Assembly: GCA_011799875.1 (NCBI GenBank)
Contig: CM022299.1
Coordinates: 333,544,409 to 333,608,408, forward strand
Length of the DNA stretch: 64,000 nucleotides
Reading direction: 5' to 3'
Source of the DNA: Thinopyrum elongatum
Taxonomy: Eukaryota > Streptophyta > Magnoliopsida > Poales > Poaceae
Shown here: positions 36,201-47,058 of the stretch, piece after piece
Layout of the letters: each line of letters begins with the position of its first letter
How positions within the stretch are numbered: the first letter of the stretch is position 1
Position numbers and translations under genes: made by a program
Notes under the pieces: generated by a model
What the model saw: only the letters and a program-made list of their open reading frames with translations
Told to the model about the DNA's origin: nothing
The model's database searches: none

Positions 36201-37075
36201 GAGGACTTGGCCTCTTTCCACGTCCAGCAGTGGCTTTGACCTTCAGCAGAGATGGACCACATGATGATTGTGGTTGAGCTGAGGAAGTTGCAGATGCTCC
36301 TGATGCGATTGAAAAACCAACAGTTCACTGACACGTTGCAAGATGCAAAGGTGTTGAGGACTTTGTGGCGACAGCTGAGGATTTTGCAGTAACAGAAGAA
36401 GTTGGTGCTGCCTTTGAGGAAGTTGCCCAAGGTATTTGCTCTGAGGGCTTTGTCGTTGAGGAACTTGGCCATGGGGGCTTGAACTTGAAGATTTTGTCTG
36501 CACAGCTGTCTTATTCAGAATGGCCTTCTTTGGCATAGCTCTACTGGCAGAGGCCTCCGCAGTAGTAGCTTGAGAATCCTCATTGATTTTTCTCACTACT
36601 TCAGCTGCAGTTTTTCGGAGCTTTGCTTGGCGCTTGACACATTCTTTTGGAAATTCCTCACCACGCTTGATGCTGGTAGGATCAGCTCGTTGGCCAGCAG
36701 CTAGAGGTGGTCTTGGGCATGGAGGATTTACAGCGAATTTCTTCATGTACTTTGGAGTAACATAATGATATTCCTTCCATTCCTTTTCCCATCTCCTCTC
36801 AATCCTCTGAATGCGCACTTTGCGCTAATTCTTGTTTTCTTTCCCATAGTTTCTTCATCTGGTGTGCAATATTCATCATAGATATCCTCAGGGATCTCAA
36901 ATGCTGTGTTTGTCTCTGGCCTTTTTCCTCCTTTCTGAGGTCTTTTCCCTTCTTCCATTGTCCTCACTTTAGGATTTTGAACTTTTGATGATTCTGAGGA
37001 AGTATGCAATTTTTCTTTAAGGAAGGCTGCAAATGAGTTAAGTTGATGAGAACCTAGTGATTCATCAGCAGACAT
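33282..37075 (-). pseudogene. Copia third ORF (env-like position), broken
   Basis: Lies between RNase H and the 3' LTR, as the env-like ORF of SIRE-type elements does. The ATG is at 37075 (MSADESLGSHQLNS), just after a splice acceptor-like CACAG. The order is: basic Lys/Arg N-terminal part with KKYMKKFA-like blocks (to about 36500); Asp/Glu-rich segment (DDDEVDDEELAEIIRDIQER, 36189-35716); a Pro/Glu repeat region rich in EEIPA and PEE (35500-35720); acidic segment (34948-35571); C-terminal alpha-helical domain (33582-34583) with LLSFCANICDW and LQFYATLHL. That last domain resembles plant transposon-protein domains with an FYA(N/T)L motif. No signal peptide or clear membrane segment is visible, so 'env' is positional only. 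There are frameshifts near 36830 and 36450 and a stop at 33582. Confidence 0.65.
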
Positions 37076-37340
37076 TTTGTACCTGTGAACAGAGTATAGG
37101 TGCAAAGAATTTGAAGAGGTCATATGCGTTCTCAGAAATTTTTCAAAAAGATTATCAAGTTGAGGAATTTGACCATAGATGTCTTGATGAATTTCAATAA
37201 GCGTTCTTGACTCAGGTTCCAGAGTTGTACAGATTTGAAAATCCACACAATTGAGGAATCTTGAGGAAAATCATAGCTTAGAGAAATTTATCAAGGGAAA
37301 GAAGCATTGAGGTGTTTAAGGAGTAGATTGTTGAAGAATA

Positions 37341-38187
37341 TGTCGGATTCAGGGCTCCGCAGACCCAAGAAAGGTTCGAACTCTGGGGCGTGTGCGAAGA
37401 ACTCAACCTCTCCAGCCAACCAACCCGTTGCCCTACAGCCTAGCTCGATGGACAAGGAAGAAGATGAACACGACAGTTTACCAAGGTTCAGGCCACCTTG
37501 TGGTGTAAGACCCTACTCCTGCTTTATGGTGGATTAGCCTCACGAGGGGCTGAGGATGAACTAGTACAGAGGATGAACAAGCTCGTGAGGCTCGCTCTGG
37601 TGAGAATGAGTCGATCGGGGATCGGATCCCTTCTACGGTGGTGGCTAACCTATATTTATAGCGGCCTCGGTCCTCTTCCCCGAAAACGAAGGCGGGAAGG
37701 GATTCCACAATGGCCAATTTGAAAGGGGACAAGTAGTACATCTTATCCTAACGAAAGGTGGTCTTCTCCTGCAAAGCTCTGGTCGTGACGCTGTGGTGGG
37801 CTCGGCGATGACATCCGTCCTGGCGGTCTTGGTCTCGTTGCACGGGAATGGAAACCTTTGGATGATTCCTCGGGACCCCGCGCCTGCGCTTGCCTCCTTA
37901 GCACCAAAGAGGAAACCTGCTCCTCTGCGCCCGCTGGCGCCCGCCTGGCCTTGGTCGTCATGGCTTATGTCACCGCAACCTCATGATGTTGGGCACTTGC
38001 ATAGGAAACTCCGCTCCTCAGGAGCAGCCCAGGGGTGGCCACTCCCTTAGGAGGTCTTGGCGTCGTCCGCCTCGCGAGGGTCTTGTCTTGTTGGTGTTGT
38101 AGATGGGCTGTACCAGGCCGTCGATGGAGCCGCGCCATGGTCCGCAGGTAGGCAAGTCTGGGTACCCTGGTTTCCAGAACGCCGACA
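37341..38187 (-). repeat. 3' LTR of nested Gypsy element
   Basis: 847 bp, TGTCGGATTCAGGG to CGCCGACA on the plus strand. A minus-strand TATA (TATAAATATA) lies at 37651-37660. The right copy has the same motif at 44110-44119. Confidence 0.88.
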
Positions 38188-38487
38188 GTAGCCCCCGGGC
38201 CCAAGCTAGGGGCGCTCGGACTTGGCTTCGAGGCGAAGCCAAAGGGCAAGGGCGAAGCACCGCGGGCCCCAATCGCCTGCGGGCCAGGCTGACGCGTGGC
38301 GCTTGATGGGACGTGTGCATCTCCACTTCCCCATGCTACCTCGGCAACTGCACGACTTGATAACTGCCAGGCATACACAGCCCAGCCATCATTGCCTTGC
38401 TGCGCGCCCGCTTTCTGCCCTTCCTCCTCCTTGCGAACTTGCGTCTTCCTCGCCAACCCCGCGCTAGCTCTGATTCACCCCGCCGCC

Positions 38488-41400
38488 ATGGCTCCCAGGA
38501 AGAAGAAGGGGAAGTCCCATGCGGCCGCGGAGCCCTCGCCGGGGCCGGAACCAGCGCTGGACCGGTCCACGGTGATCAACCAGGAGGGGCTGGACAAGGT
38601 TCGGCACTCCATTGCCGCTGATTCCAATGACTGGAAGGCAACAAAGATCTGGCCTGCATCCCGGGCCTTGGTTGACATGGATGTCACCGAGATCCCCCTT
38701 CATCGCCATGCCCTCCTCGCCGGCCTGCTGCCTCCTTTCTCCGATTTCTTCAACGCCGTGCTCTTGCATTACCAGATCCACGCGCTGCATTTGGATCCTG
38801 GATCCATCATCCTGCTCTCCACTTTCACCTTCTTATGCGAGGCCTTCGTGGCAATCGCCCCATCCATGGCCTTGCTCCACCACTTCTTCTCGCTCCACTT
38901 GGTCAATGGCAGGCAATGCTCGGGGTGCATGTCGCTCCAGGCGGTGGCAGCAACCACTGGCTCCGGCATCGACTTCACGCTCTGCCGGGACGCGAGGGGG
39001 TTCCGGAAGCAGTGGTTGTATGTGGATGCCACCGCGTTCAGCCCCTTGCTTCTTCTTCCATCAGCGCTGGCAGAACCGAGCTCCAGTTGGGGGCACGCGG
39101 AGCTTGCCGACCCGCGGATCGCACTCATTTTGTCTAGGCTGGCCAAGTTGAGGCGAGAGGGGGTGACAATGGTGATGGTGGTGAAGGAGTTCGTCTGGCG
39201 GCGCATCGCTCCGCTCTAACACCATTCTCGCCCAGTGTGGGCCTTCACCGGCCCTGAGGACCCCATGACGCTTCAGCTGCCTTTGCTCCCTCTCGATACG
39301 CTGCGCAGGGTGTTGCAGCTCCTCACTGGTGGGGAGCCCGCCGCGCTTCCTCTTGAGGGGCACCCTTTGTACAACTGCCAGAACGGGAAGGCCTTCGCCG
39401 AGAAGATGCCGTGCTTCGACGAGTGGGGGCTGCTCCTCGAGGGCCATGAGGGGCCTCGTGACAACCCCCTCTTGGTGACTCCCGTGCTCGGGGGTCCTAC
39501 GGCGCGTGCTCCAGAGGTGGCCGACGGGGAGCAGGCACCACCTTGCGCTCCCGAGATGGCCGCTGGAGAGCAGTCGCCGCCATGTGCTCCTGAGGTGGCC
39601 ACTGGGGGGCAGCCACCACGTGCTCCTGAGGTGGCCGCCTCCAGCTCCATAAGCGGCAGGGAAGGGGCCCTGCCCGCAGGCGCAGCTGCCGCCCCTGCCA
39701 TGGAGGACTACACGCCGGCCTGCAGCGCGTCCCTCCCGGACCTCGGGGTATCCCGCAAGCGGAAAGGGCTCGGGAGTCGCTGCGACATCGCCCCCTGGAC
39801 CCTGAAAAAGAGGAAGTGGATAGCCGTGGATGAGTAAGTAGCTTGCCCCCCTTGACTTCCGCATATCGCGCCCTCTTCTGACTTTTGCTCCTCAGGATCC
39901 CTTTCGTTGTGGGGGTGAGCCTGCCTGGAGCGTGACCTCGGGGGGCCTCCGGTCCGGTTGGGACCCTAGGCCTCACAAGATTGGATGCAACGCGCGAGGT
40001 GGTGCCTGCACACGAGCCGAGGCCGCTCCTGGGGGGCCACAGGCCTTCACTCCCGGCGTCCTTCTTTTGGAGCAGCCTCTGGGGCACAGAGGCTGTGCCG
40101 AGGGCTCCTCCGTTGGTTCTCGCTGGCGACTGGGCGACCCATGCGATGGCCCCGTCTTCAGCCTGGGAAGCAGTCGAAGGAGCCTCAGCCCCCAGTCCCT
40201 CACCGGAGACTGGTGAGTCATCACGCGTTCCTCAAGTCGATCGGAGCACGGGGGAAGGGACTGGCCGAGCGCTGGAGTTCGCGCGTGGGCGCAGCGTCAT
40301 CCGTCATGACCTCCTCCGGGAAGCGACAAGCGCGCTGGGCCGTCTTGGGGCGGAGTTTGCCGACATCGACATGCGCCTCGAGGCAGAGGGCCTTCGCCTA
40401 GCACGCGAATGGCACCAGTTGAAAGTCGCCATCAACCATGGCCACTTGTAGCACGAGCATGCCCGCACGGAGGCAAAGGAGTTTCTTGCGGCGTCGTAGG
40501 AGGCTCACAATCGCACCTTGGAGGAGGCCCAAGCCGCGGACCGCCGGCATGATGTGGCGGAGGCGCGCGAGAAGGAGGTCCAAGCCACCAATGCCCTCCT
40601 CGAGCAACGAGTCCGGGTGCGCATGGTGGCGCTTGCCGCCCCGACGACCGGGCCATCCACGAGCACGGCGAGGCCCTGTATGCCCGACGACTTGCTGACG
40701 CTGGAGGTGGTGGAGCTGAGCCTGGAACGCGAGTGACTGGAGGTGATGGAGCGCCAGGTGGTCACGGCCGAGGAGGCCCTTGACTCTCGGGAGGCGAGCA
40801 TCCCGCGGAGGTCGAGCAAAAGGTGGCGGAGATTCGTGCGACCCTTGTTGAGGAATATCGCCAGAAACTGGAGCTCCAGGAGGCCCGCTTCAAGCAGCGG
40901 CGTGTTGAGCTGCAGGGCAAGGCTGATGCCCTTGAGGAGAAGCTAGCCGCGGCGGAGCAGCGTGGGAAGGCCGCTGAGGCAGCTCGGGCCACTACCGAGG
41001 CCGAGCTATCTTCCCTTTGTCAGCAGGTCGAAGGTGTTACGGCCCTCGTGGAGAAAGCCTCGGATGAGGCGAGCCACCACCGAACGCTGCAGTGTGAGCA
41101 TTCCTTGATGTTCGAGGCCGTCGGGCTCAGGCCCAACCAGGCCCTGAGCGATATCTGCGACGAGAACGTCTCCCACCCAAGCGAAGCTGACGACGCTGGC
41201 TACCTCAGCTTCTTCACCCAGGTCATGACCCACCTTGAGGGTGGGGCCGCGAGGGCGCGCTAGCTTGTCGTGGAGAAGAGCCGCGACCTCCTTGGGCGCG
41301 CATTCTCGCATTTCTTCAGTCATCTTCTTAGCCTTGATCCTGACTTCGATTTTGATGCCACGATAGCCCCCGTGCCCGGAGCAACCCAAGTCGCCCTGGT

Positions 41401-41540
41401 GAACTAGGTGGACGACCATGTGGCCGACCTGATCGCGGAACTCATCCTTGCCGACGATGTGGTTGCGCCCATAGCTGAAGGGGGTGGAGCCGATAGTGAT
41501 GATGCTGACGTCGATGCTGATGGTAGCGCACCTCGCTAGG
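38488..41540 (+). pseudogene. Antisense spliced gene of 'putative gypsy-type transposon' family in nested Gypsy element
   Basis: The ATG at 38488 is in an excellent plant start context (GCCGCCATGG). Exon 1 (38488-39832) encodes a basic start (MAPRKKKGKSHAAAEP), the gypsy-type transposon domain (LLPPFSDFFNAVLLHYQIHA, FTFLCEAFVAIAP, FRKQWLYVDATAF), then Pro/Ala repeats with CAPEVA units (39505-39640) and a basic end KRKGLG. One TAA at 39217 interrupts the frame. A GT-AG intron fits about 39833-39895 (GAGTAAGTAG to TCCTCAG). The next part has a Ser/Pro stretch and a long coiled coil (40200-41070, with stops at 40449, 40498 and 40735 and a frameshift near 40820), then an acidic conserved tail to 41540 (stops at 41261 and 41406). 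The architecture is the same as the antisense gene at 3982-7155. Function unknown. Confidence 0.65.
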
Positions 41541-43781
41541 CTTGTATTTCCCTGTTTTCCTGTCAAGACTTGATTGTAACCCCGCGGGGGCATGAAAGCA
41601 TTTTTTGGAGAGGGTTCCCCTGTGATGTGGGTAACGATGATATGGCTTTAAATTATCTTTGAAGATTCGCCGCCGCGAGCTGTGGGGCTCTTGACTGGAG
41701 TAGTTAGTATGACTTAGCTTTTGGTGTTCGCGACCTTCGGCGCTTCTCCTGGGGCAGGCCCTCCGGAGCCCCCTAGCCCGCTAAGCCCCAGGAAGGGATT
41801 GCAAGAGCTCGGGGTCTCCCAACGCTCCCGCCGTTGGGCGCCGAACTTCGCGGGAGCGTGAGAGGCGCCCAACGCTGAGTGCTCCCGAGGCTGGGAGCCG
41901 AACGTTCCTGAAGCCAAGAGCCGGGTGCCGGGCATGCGCGGTATGTGCCTGCTGGCTCACTCGAGGGCGTCACGCGAGGAGCCAAGCGCCAGAGCTCTGG
42001 CGAGGTGTGCGCGCGGGCAGACCCGTGGCAGTTATGTGCTTAGCCCCGAAGGGGCTCTGAGGCCGCTGGGGCTGGCCCAGATGCGCACGCCGTACCCTGC
42101 CCCCGCTTGCGGGGTGCCCGAGAGGAGACAGCGGGCAGTGGTTGCACCTCCGAAACACAAATGGAAGAAAAGGAAACACCGCGAGTCAAAAAAATTCCCC
42201 CCTCTTTTTTTCAGTAAATGCACAAATCTTCGAATTCATTCAAAAACAGCGAGCCAGATTACAAAATAGGGCAACAAAACCGCCGCGTCCGGCGTCTATT
42301 CTAGTCTTCTCACCAGCGCGGAGATCAGTGCTTCCACTGGGCGTGGGCATAGTCATTGGAGGACAGTGTCGACTGCCAGCGCGGAGCATGGTGCTTCCAC
42401 TTGGACGTGGGTGGGAGCCCCCGTGAGGCTCAGGGGCAGCGCTCAGGAGACTCCGGGGCATGTACAGCCCCACTCATTATTACGTGAGAGTGTCACGAGC
42501 GGAGACTTGAGGGGCGCTCCTTGCCCCCTGGGGCGGGAGCCCCGCTCCACGCAGACCCCAGCCACCGTTGGGGCGTCCGGAAACCAGGACAGGACCAAGG
42601 GGTAAGGGGCTACGCGAGCGGTGGTAATGGGGCCGCGGGCCCTCGGCCGGGTGGAGGGCTCGCCGGCGCCTTTCCCGGGAGAGGACCCGCTTCTGGATCG
42701 CTCACGCCCCATAGTGGCGCCGTGCGCCCCGCGATGTGGCGGGCCTGGTGCCAGGGCTCCCCCGCTGCGTACGGGACGCGTCTTCATGTTGCCCCTGGCG
42801 TGCCCTGCCTGCCTTAGGCGGGGCCGGCGCCCGGGATCGTACCGCTGTGGCACGATCTACCTGCGATCCAGGGTTAGTGCGACATGTTCCAAAGATATGG
42901 GTTGTAGTTGGTGACCGTGGCCGTCGAAGGCGCCGGCAAGGTGTCGAGTTGGCTCGTCAGGGGTCCCGGTCCCATGCGGCCTCGGTGATCCCAATGTCCA
43001 GGCCGACGAGGGGAATGTGCGCGGGCTTCTTCTTTGCTCGTACAACGAGCCCATTGATGGTGGTACGGGGGAACCGGGGGCCGTCTTCCCGAGACCGGCG
43101 CCCAGTCCCTCCGTTCTGCTGTCCATCATCCTCGGTGCCGGGTCATGCCGACCAGGGAATGGTCCTTCGGTGCGACCCCGGGAGGGGCCGCCTACCCCGG
43201 CCGTGCTCCGAGGGAACGCACCTTGGGTCGGCTAGGCGGCTTTGAGGGCCAGGCCGCCGCTGCGAGACCCTCCGGACCCCCTTCGGGGAGGCAGGCAGAT
43301 GCAGCGGGGGCAAGCACGCACCTCGGGCGGCGCCCGCGATGTAGGCGGGATGCAGGAAGGTGTCGCGCCTTCACAGGCGGCGTCAAACAGCTCAGCGACC
43401 CGCCCAAGCAAGGCGTCGTGGCCGCCTTCTGCCAACCTGCATCGCAGCAACTCGAGTGCCATGACGAGTGCGGCTCGCGTGCTCGCTTGCTCCCGGCGAG
43501 CGCGCAGGGTCGACGCTGCGGCGTAGCCAGAAGACCGCGCGATGGCACGATTGTGGCGCCGCACGGGAGAGGGCGGGGGAGGTCCGTATCGCCGATGGTC
43601 AACGACGCCGGCGGCCGTGCTGGCCACGAGGAGTACGGGGTGGCGAACTCTATAGCCGGGAAGCGTCACCTGGGCGGGGCGAGCGGCCCAACGCTCAGCA
43701 CGAGCTCGGGGGTCCTCCGCCATGGGCGCGACGAGGCGAGGATGGGACGTGATTGACGGAGAGGCCGAGTTTCGACATGCC
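41541..43781. other. GC-rich non-coding interior of nested Gypsy element
   Basis: No supportable gene in 2.2 kb. The many open frames here reflect high GC. Visible structures are an inverted-type repeat around GTTGGGCGCC (41820-41880), a duplicated block CCAGCGCGGAG(C/A)...GTGCTTCCACT (42313-42345 and 42377-42410) and a T-rich run near 42195. Confidence 0.6.
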
Positions 43782-43799
43782 CCTACCTGGCACGCCAAA
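43782..43799 (-). promoter_or_regulatory. Primer-binding site of nested Gypsy element
   Basis: The minus strand reads TTTGGCGTGCCAGGTAGG directly after the 5' LTR end. It is close to the TGGCGCGCCAGGTAGG site common in plant Gypsy elements. It fixes the orientation. Confidence 0.7.
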
Positions 43800-44674
43800 T
43801 GTCGGATTCAGGGCTCCGCAGACCCAAGAAAGGTTCGATCTCTAGGGGGTGTGCGAAGAACTCAACCTCTCCAGCCAACCAACCCGTCGCCCTACAGCCT
43901 AGCTCGATGGACAAGGAAGAAGATGAACACCGCCGTTTACCCAGGTTCGGCCCACCTTGCGGTGTAAGACCCTACTCCTGCTTTGTGGTGGATTAGCCTC
44001 ACGAGGGGCTGAGGATGAACTAGTACAGAGGATGAACAAGCTCGTGAGGCTCGCTCTGGTGAGAATGAGTCGACCGGGGATCGGATCCCTTCTACGGTGG
44101 TGGCTAACCTATATTTATAGCGTCCTCGGTCCTCTTCCCCGAAAACGAAGGCGGGAAGGGATTCCACAATGGCCAATTTGAAAGGGGACAAGTAGTACAT
44201 CTTATCCTGACGAAAGGTGGTCTTCTCCTGCAAAGCTCTGGTCGTGACGCTGCGGTGGGCTCGGCGATGACATCTGTCCTGCCGTCCTGGCGTTCTTGGT
44301 CTTGTTGCACGGGAATGGAAACCTTTGGTTGATTCCTCGGGACCCTGCGCCTGCGCTTGCCTCCTTAGCACCAAAGAGGAAACCTGCTCCTCTGCGCCCG
44401 CTAGCGCCCGCCTGGCCTTGGTCGTCATGGCTTACGTCACCGCAACCTCATGAGGTTGGGCACTTGCATAGGAAACTCCACTCCTCAGGAGTGGAGGTCC
44501 AGGGGTGGCCGCTCCCTCAGGAGGTCTTGGGACCGTCTGCCTCGTGAGGCTTGACCCCTCGCGAGGGTCTTATCTTGTTGGTGTTGTAGATGGGCCGTAC
44601 CAGGCCGTCGATGGAGCCACGCCATGGGCCACAGGCAGGCAAGTCTGGGTACCCTGGTTCCCAGAATGCTGACA
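43800..44674 (-). repeat. 5' LTR of nested Gypsy element
   Basis: 875 bp. Same as the left LTR apart from substitutions and a few small insertions (for example near 44280 and 44545-44570). Confidence 0.88.
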
Positions 44675-44679
44675 GAATA

Positions 44680-45006
44680 AACACCTTTTGAGGATTTGTG
44701 AAAATCATAAGAATCAAAGTAGGGCAGTAAAATCAGATTTTAATTACCCTTGACGAAGAACACGACGAACTGGGAGTGGAGATGGAGAAGTTCGTCAGTT
44801 CAGATCTCCCACGCCCTAACTCGGCGGTGGCGGAGAGAGGATTTCCGCGGTTGGCACTAGTACGACGGCGATGAGGTCGAGGCAGTGAAGCTCTTCCTCA
44901 CCGGCGACGATGGAGTGTAGCGGCGGCGCTAGGTCTGAGCTCGAGCAAGGAGAGACGAGGTCGAGCGGAGTAAATGAGGTCGGAGGAGGGTAAGGGGTAT
45001 TTATAG
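44680..45006 (-). promoter_or_regulatory. Internal promoter, leader and intron start of the Copia third ORF
   Basis: The minus strand carries a TATA box CTATAAATACC at 44996-45006. A GC-rich leader of about 250 bases follows, without an obvious ORF. Then comes a 5' splice site GTCAAGG|GTAATT at 44747. The matching acceptor CACAG is at 37083-37087, just before the ATG at 37075. The nested Gypsy element sits between donor and acceptor. Base composition changes sharply to that of a gene-type 5'UTR. A roughly 320-nt original intron is implied once the insertion is removed. Confidence 0.5.
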
Positions 45007-45681
45007 CCGCAGTGAAAAACTGTTTGCCCGAAGAATTTGGATGAACATGCCCCTGACCCTTGCTATCCTATCGACAAGTGTCACCCACGTACTGAGAGGT
45101 GGAGATCGTGGGGGGTCATGGGTGAGTATTATATTCCATCATGGGAAGTGGAATGGTTTGAGCGGCAACAACCCAAAATTTGATATGATTTTTTTTAATG
45201 TTTCGTTCGCAAATTCTTCAGCTATCAAGGACACAGTGAAGACTTTGAACTGGTTTCAAATAGAACGCACATGAAGAATTTGTGAACAGACTGGGTTGAG
45301 TTTAGCATAGAGGGGGAACGGGTCCGATCACATTCACTTAGAGGAAAAACAACATGAAGAATTAGCAATAAGTGAATGCTGTTGAGGACATTGAAAACTC
45401 TAATATATATATAGTCAATGAAGAACACCAGTCGAAAGGTTGAAGAAATTGAAAACTTAAGGAATTTGAAAATTTGAAGAATTTGCAAAATGATGAAAAA
45501 CTCAAATTTGAAGATTTTCAACTTTGGTTGGTCGCGAGACCCACCGTATAAGAATGATGATTTTAGACACCGCGTACAATTGTCGTAGGGCTCTGAGAAG
45601 CAAATTCTTCATTAATTTCTTCACACTTAGAGGGTTAGTCTTCATTGATTGAAGAAAAACGTTACTTCGTGTGTTGCACAT
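45007..45681 (-). other. Copia spacer between RNase H and internal promoter
   Basis: No gene. AT-rich, with many GAAGAATTTG-like repeats. The end of the RNase H frame is scrambled near 45720 and the pol stop is not certain. Confidence 0.55.
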
Positions 45682-46125
45682 CTAAGTCATCCAATGGCTT
45701 TGTGAAGATATCGGCCAGTTGTTCTTCAGCTTCACGTGGTCGATGGAGATATCGCCCTTCAGCACATGATCACGAAGAAAATGATGATGAATCTGGATGT
45801 GCTTAGTCTTCGAGTGCTGAACTGGGTTATGAGCAATCTTGATGGCACTCTCATTGTCGCAGTAGAGAGGCACATTCTTCACATTGATGCCATAATCCTT
45901 GAGGGTTTGCTTCATCCACAACAATTGTGCACAACAAGAACCAGCAGCAATGTACTCAGCTTCAGCAGTAGAGAGTGATACGCAGTTCTTCTTCTTCGAC
46001 GACCAACATACCAAGGATCGTCCGAGGAAATAGCATGTGCCTGATGTTGACTTGCGATCCACCCGATCACCAGCATAGTCAGAGTCAGAATATCTAATGA
46101 GATCAAAATCCGAGCCCTTGGGATA
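45682..46125 (-). pseudogene. Copia RNase H
   Basis: The Copia RNase H domain follows RT, after a stop (TGA at about 46126) in the same frame. Visible motifs carrying the acidic catalytic residues are DRKSTSGTCYFLG, STAEAEYIAAGSC and CDNESAIKIAHNP, then TKHIQIHHHFLRDHV. The C-terminus is frameshifted at KLKNNWP. It would degrade the RNA strand of the RNA-DNA hybrid. Confidence 0.8.
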
Positions 46126-46986
46126 TCATAATCCAAGTGTTGGAGTGTGAGCTAGATATCGAAGAATACGTCTCATAGCCTTGTGGTGTGATTCCTTCGG
46201 TGTAGCTTGAAAACGGGCACACATGCAAACACTAAGCATAATATCTGGCCTAGATGCACATAGATACAATAAAGAGCCAATCATGGAGCGGTATACCTTT
46301 TGATCAAAGTCTTTACCATTTTCATCGGTGCAGAGATGGCCATTTGTGGGCATAGGGATTTTGTCGCCTTTGCAATCTTGCATGTCGAATTTCCTCAGTA
46401 CATCTTTGAGGTATTTCTCTTGAGATATGAAGATGCCATTGTGTTGTTGATGAATTTGAAGACCTAAGAAGAATTTCAATTCTCCCATCATAGACATTTT
46501 ATATTCTTCAATCATCATATAGGCAAATTCGTCACTGTAACGTTTGTCAGTACAGCCAAAGATAATATCATCCACAAAAATTTGCCACACGAATAATTCA
46601 TCATCATAAGTTTTTGTGAAAAGACTTGGGTCAAGTGAACCGGGTTTGAAGCCTTTCTTCATGAGGAATTCCTTCAGCGTATCATACCACGCCCGAGGGG
46701 CCTGCTTGAGGCCATAAAGGGCCTTATTGAGTCTGAAGACTTTGTCAGGATGCTTAGGATCTTCAAAACCTGGGGGTTGAGCAACATATACTTCTTCCTC
46801 AAGCTTACTAATGAGGAATGCACTTTTCACATCCATTTGATATAAGATGATATTATGATGGTTAGCATAAGCAAGCAATATGCGAATAGCTTCAAGTCTA
46901 GCAACAGGTGCAAAAGTTTCATCAAATTCAATTCCCTCAACCTGTGTGTAGCCCTTAGCTACGAGACGAGCCTTATTCCTCACCAC
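46126..46986 (-). pseudogene. Copia reverse transcriptase
   Basis: Open for 286 codons. Motifs in order: [22 protein letters not shown] block ([19 protein letters not shown]), [22 protein letters not shown], active-site FVDD (46567-46578), [20 protein letters not shown]. The usual first residue of the active-site box in this family is Tyr, and here it is Phe. It is linked upstream to integrase in the same frame through a TGA near 47057. Confidence 0.85.
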
Positions 46987-47058
46987 TTGGCCATTTTCGT
47001 CTTGTTTGTTGCGGTAGATCCACTTGGTACCTATAATATTGTGCTTGCGAGGATCTGG

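Larger units (their letters stand above)
37341..44674 (-). mobile_element. Non-autonomous Gypsy element with antisense gene
   Basis: Flanked by GAATA at 37336-37340 and 44675-44679. The LTRs are 37341-38187 (3') and 43800-44674 (5'). Orientation is minus: the primer site TGGCGTGCCAGGTAGGGG reads on the minus strand right after the 43800 LTR, and the polypurine stretch GGGCCCGGGGGCTAC precedes the LTR at 38187. The interior has no gag or pol. Its only gene lies on the opposite (plus) strand at 38488-41540. It inserted into what looks like the 5'UTR intron of the Copia third ORF. Confidence 0.87.

Noticed and set aside
33282..37075. Calling the Copia third ORF a true envelope protein
   Set aside because: No signal peptide, no membrane segment and no fusion-type motif are visible. 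Only its position resembles env.
41541..43781. Many long open frames in the GC-rich interior of the nested Gypsy element
   Set aside because: Overlapping frames on both strands, no domains, and no consistent start context. GC content alone explains them.
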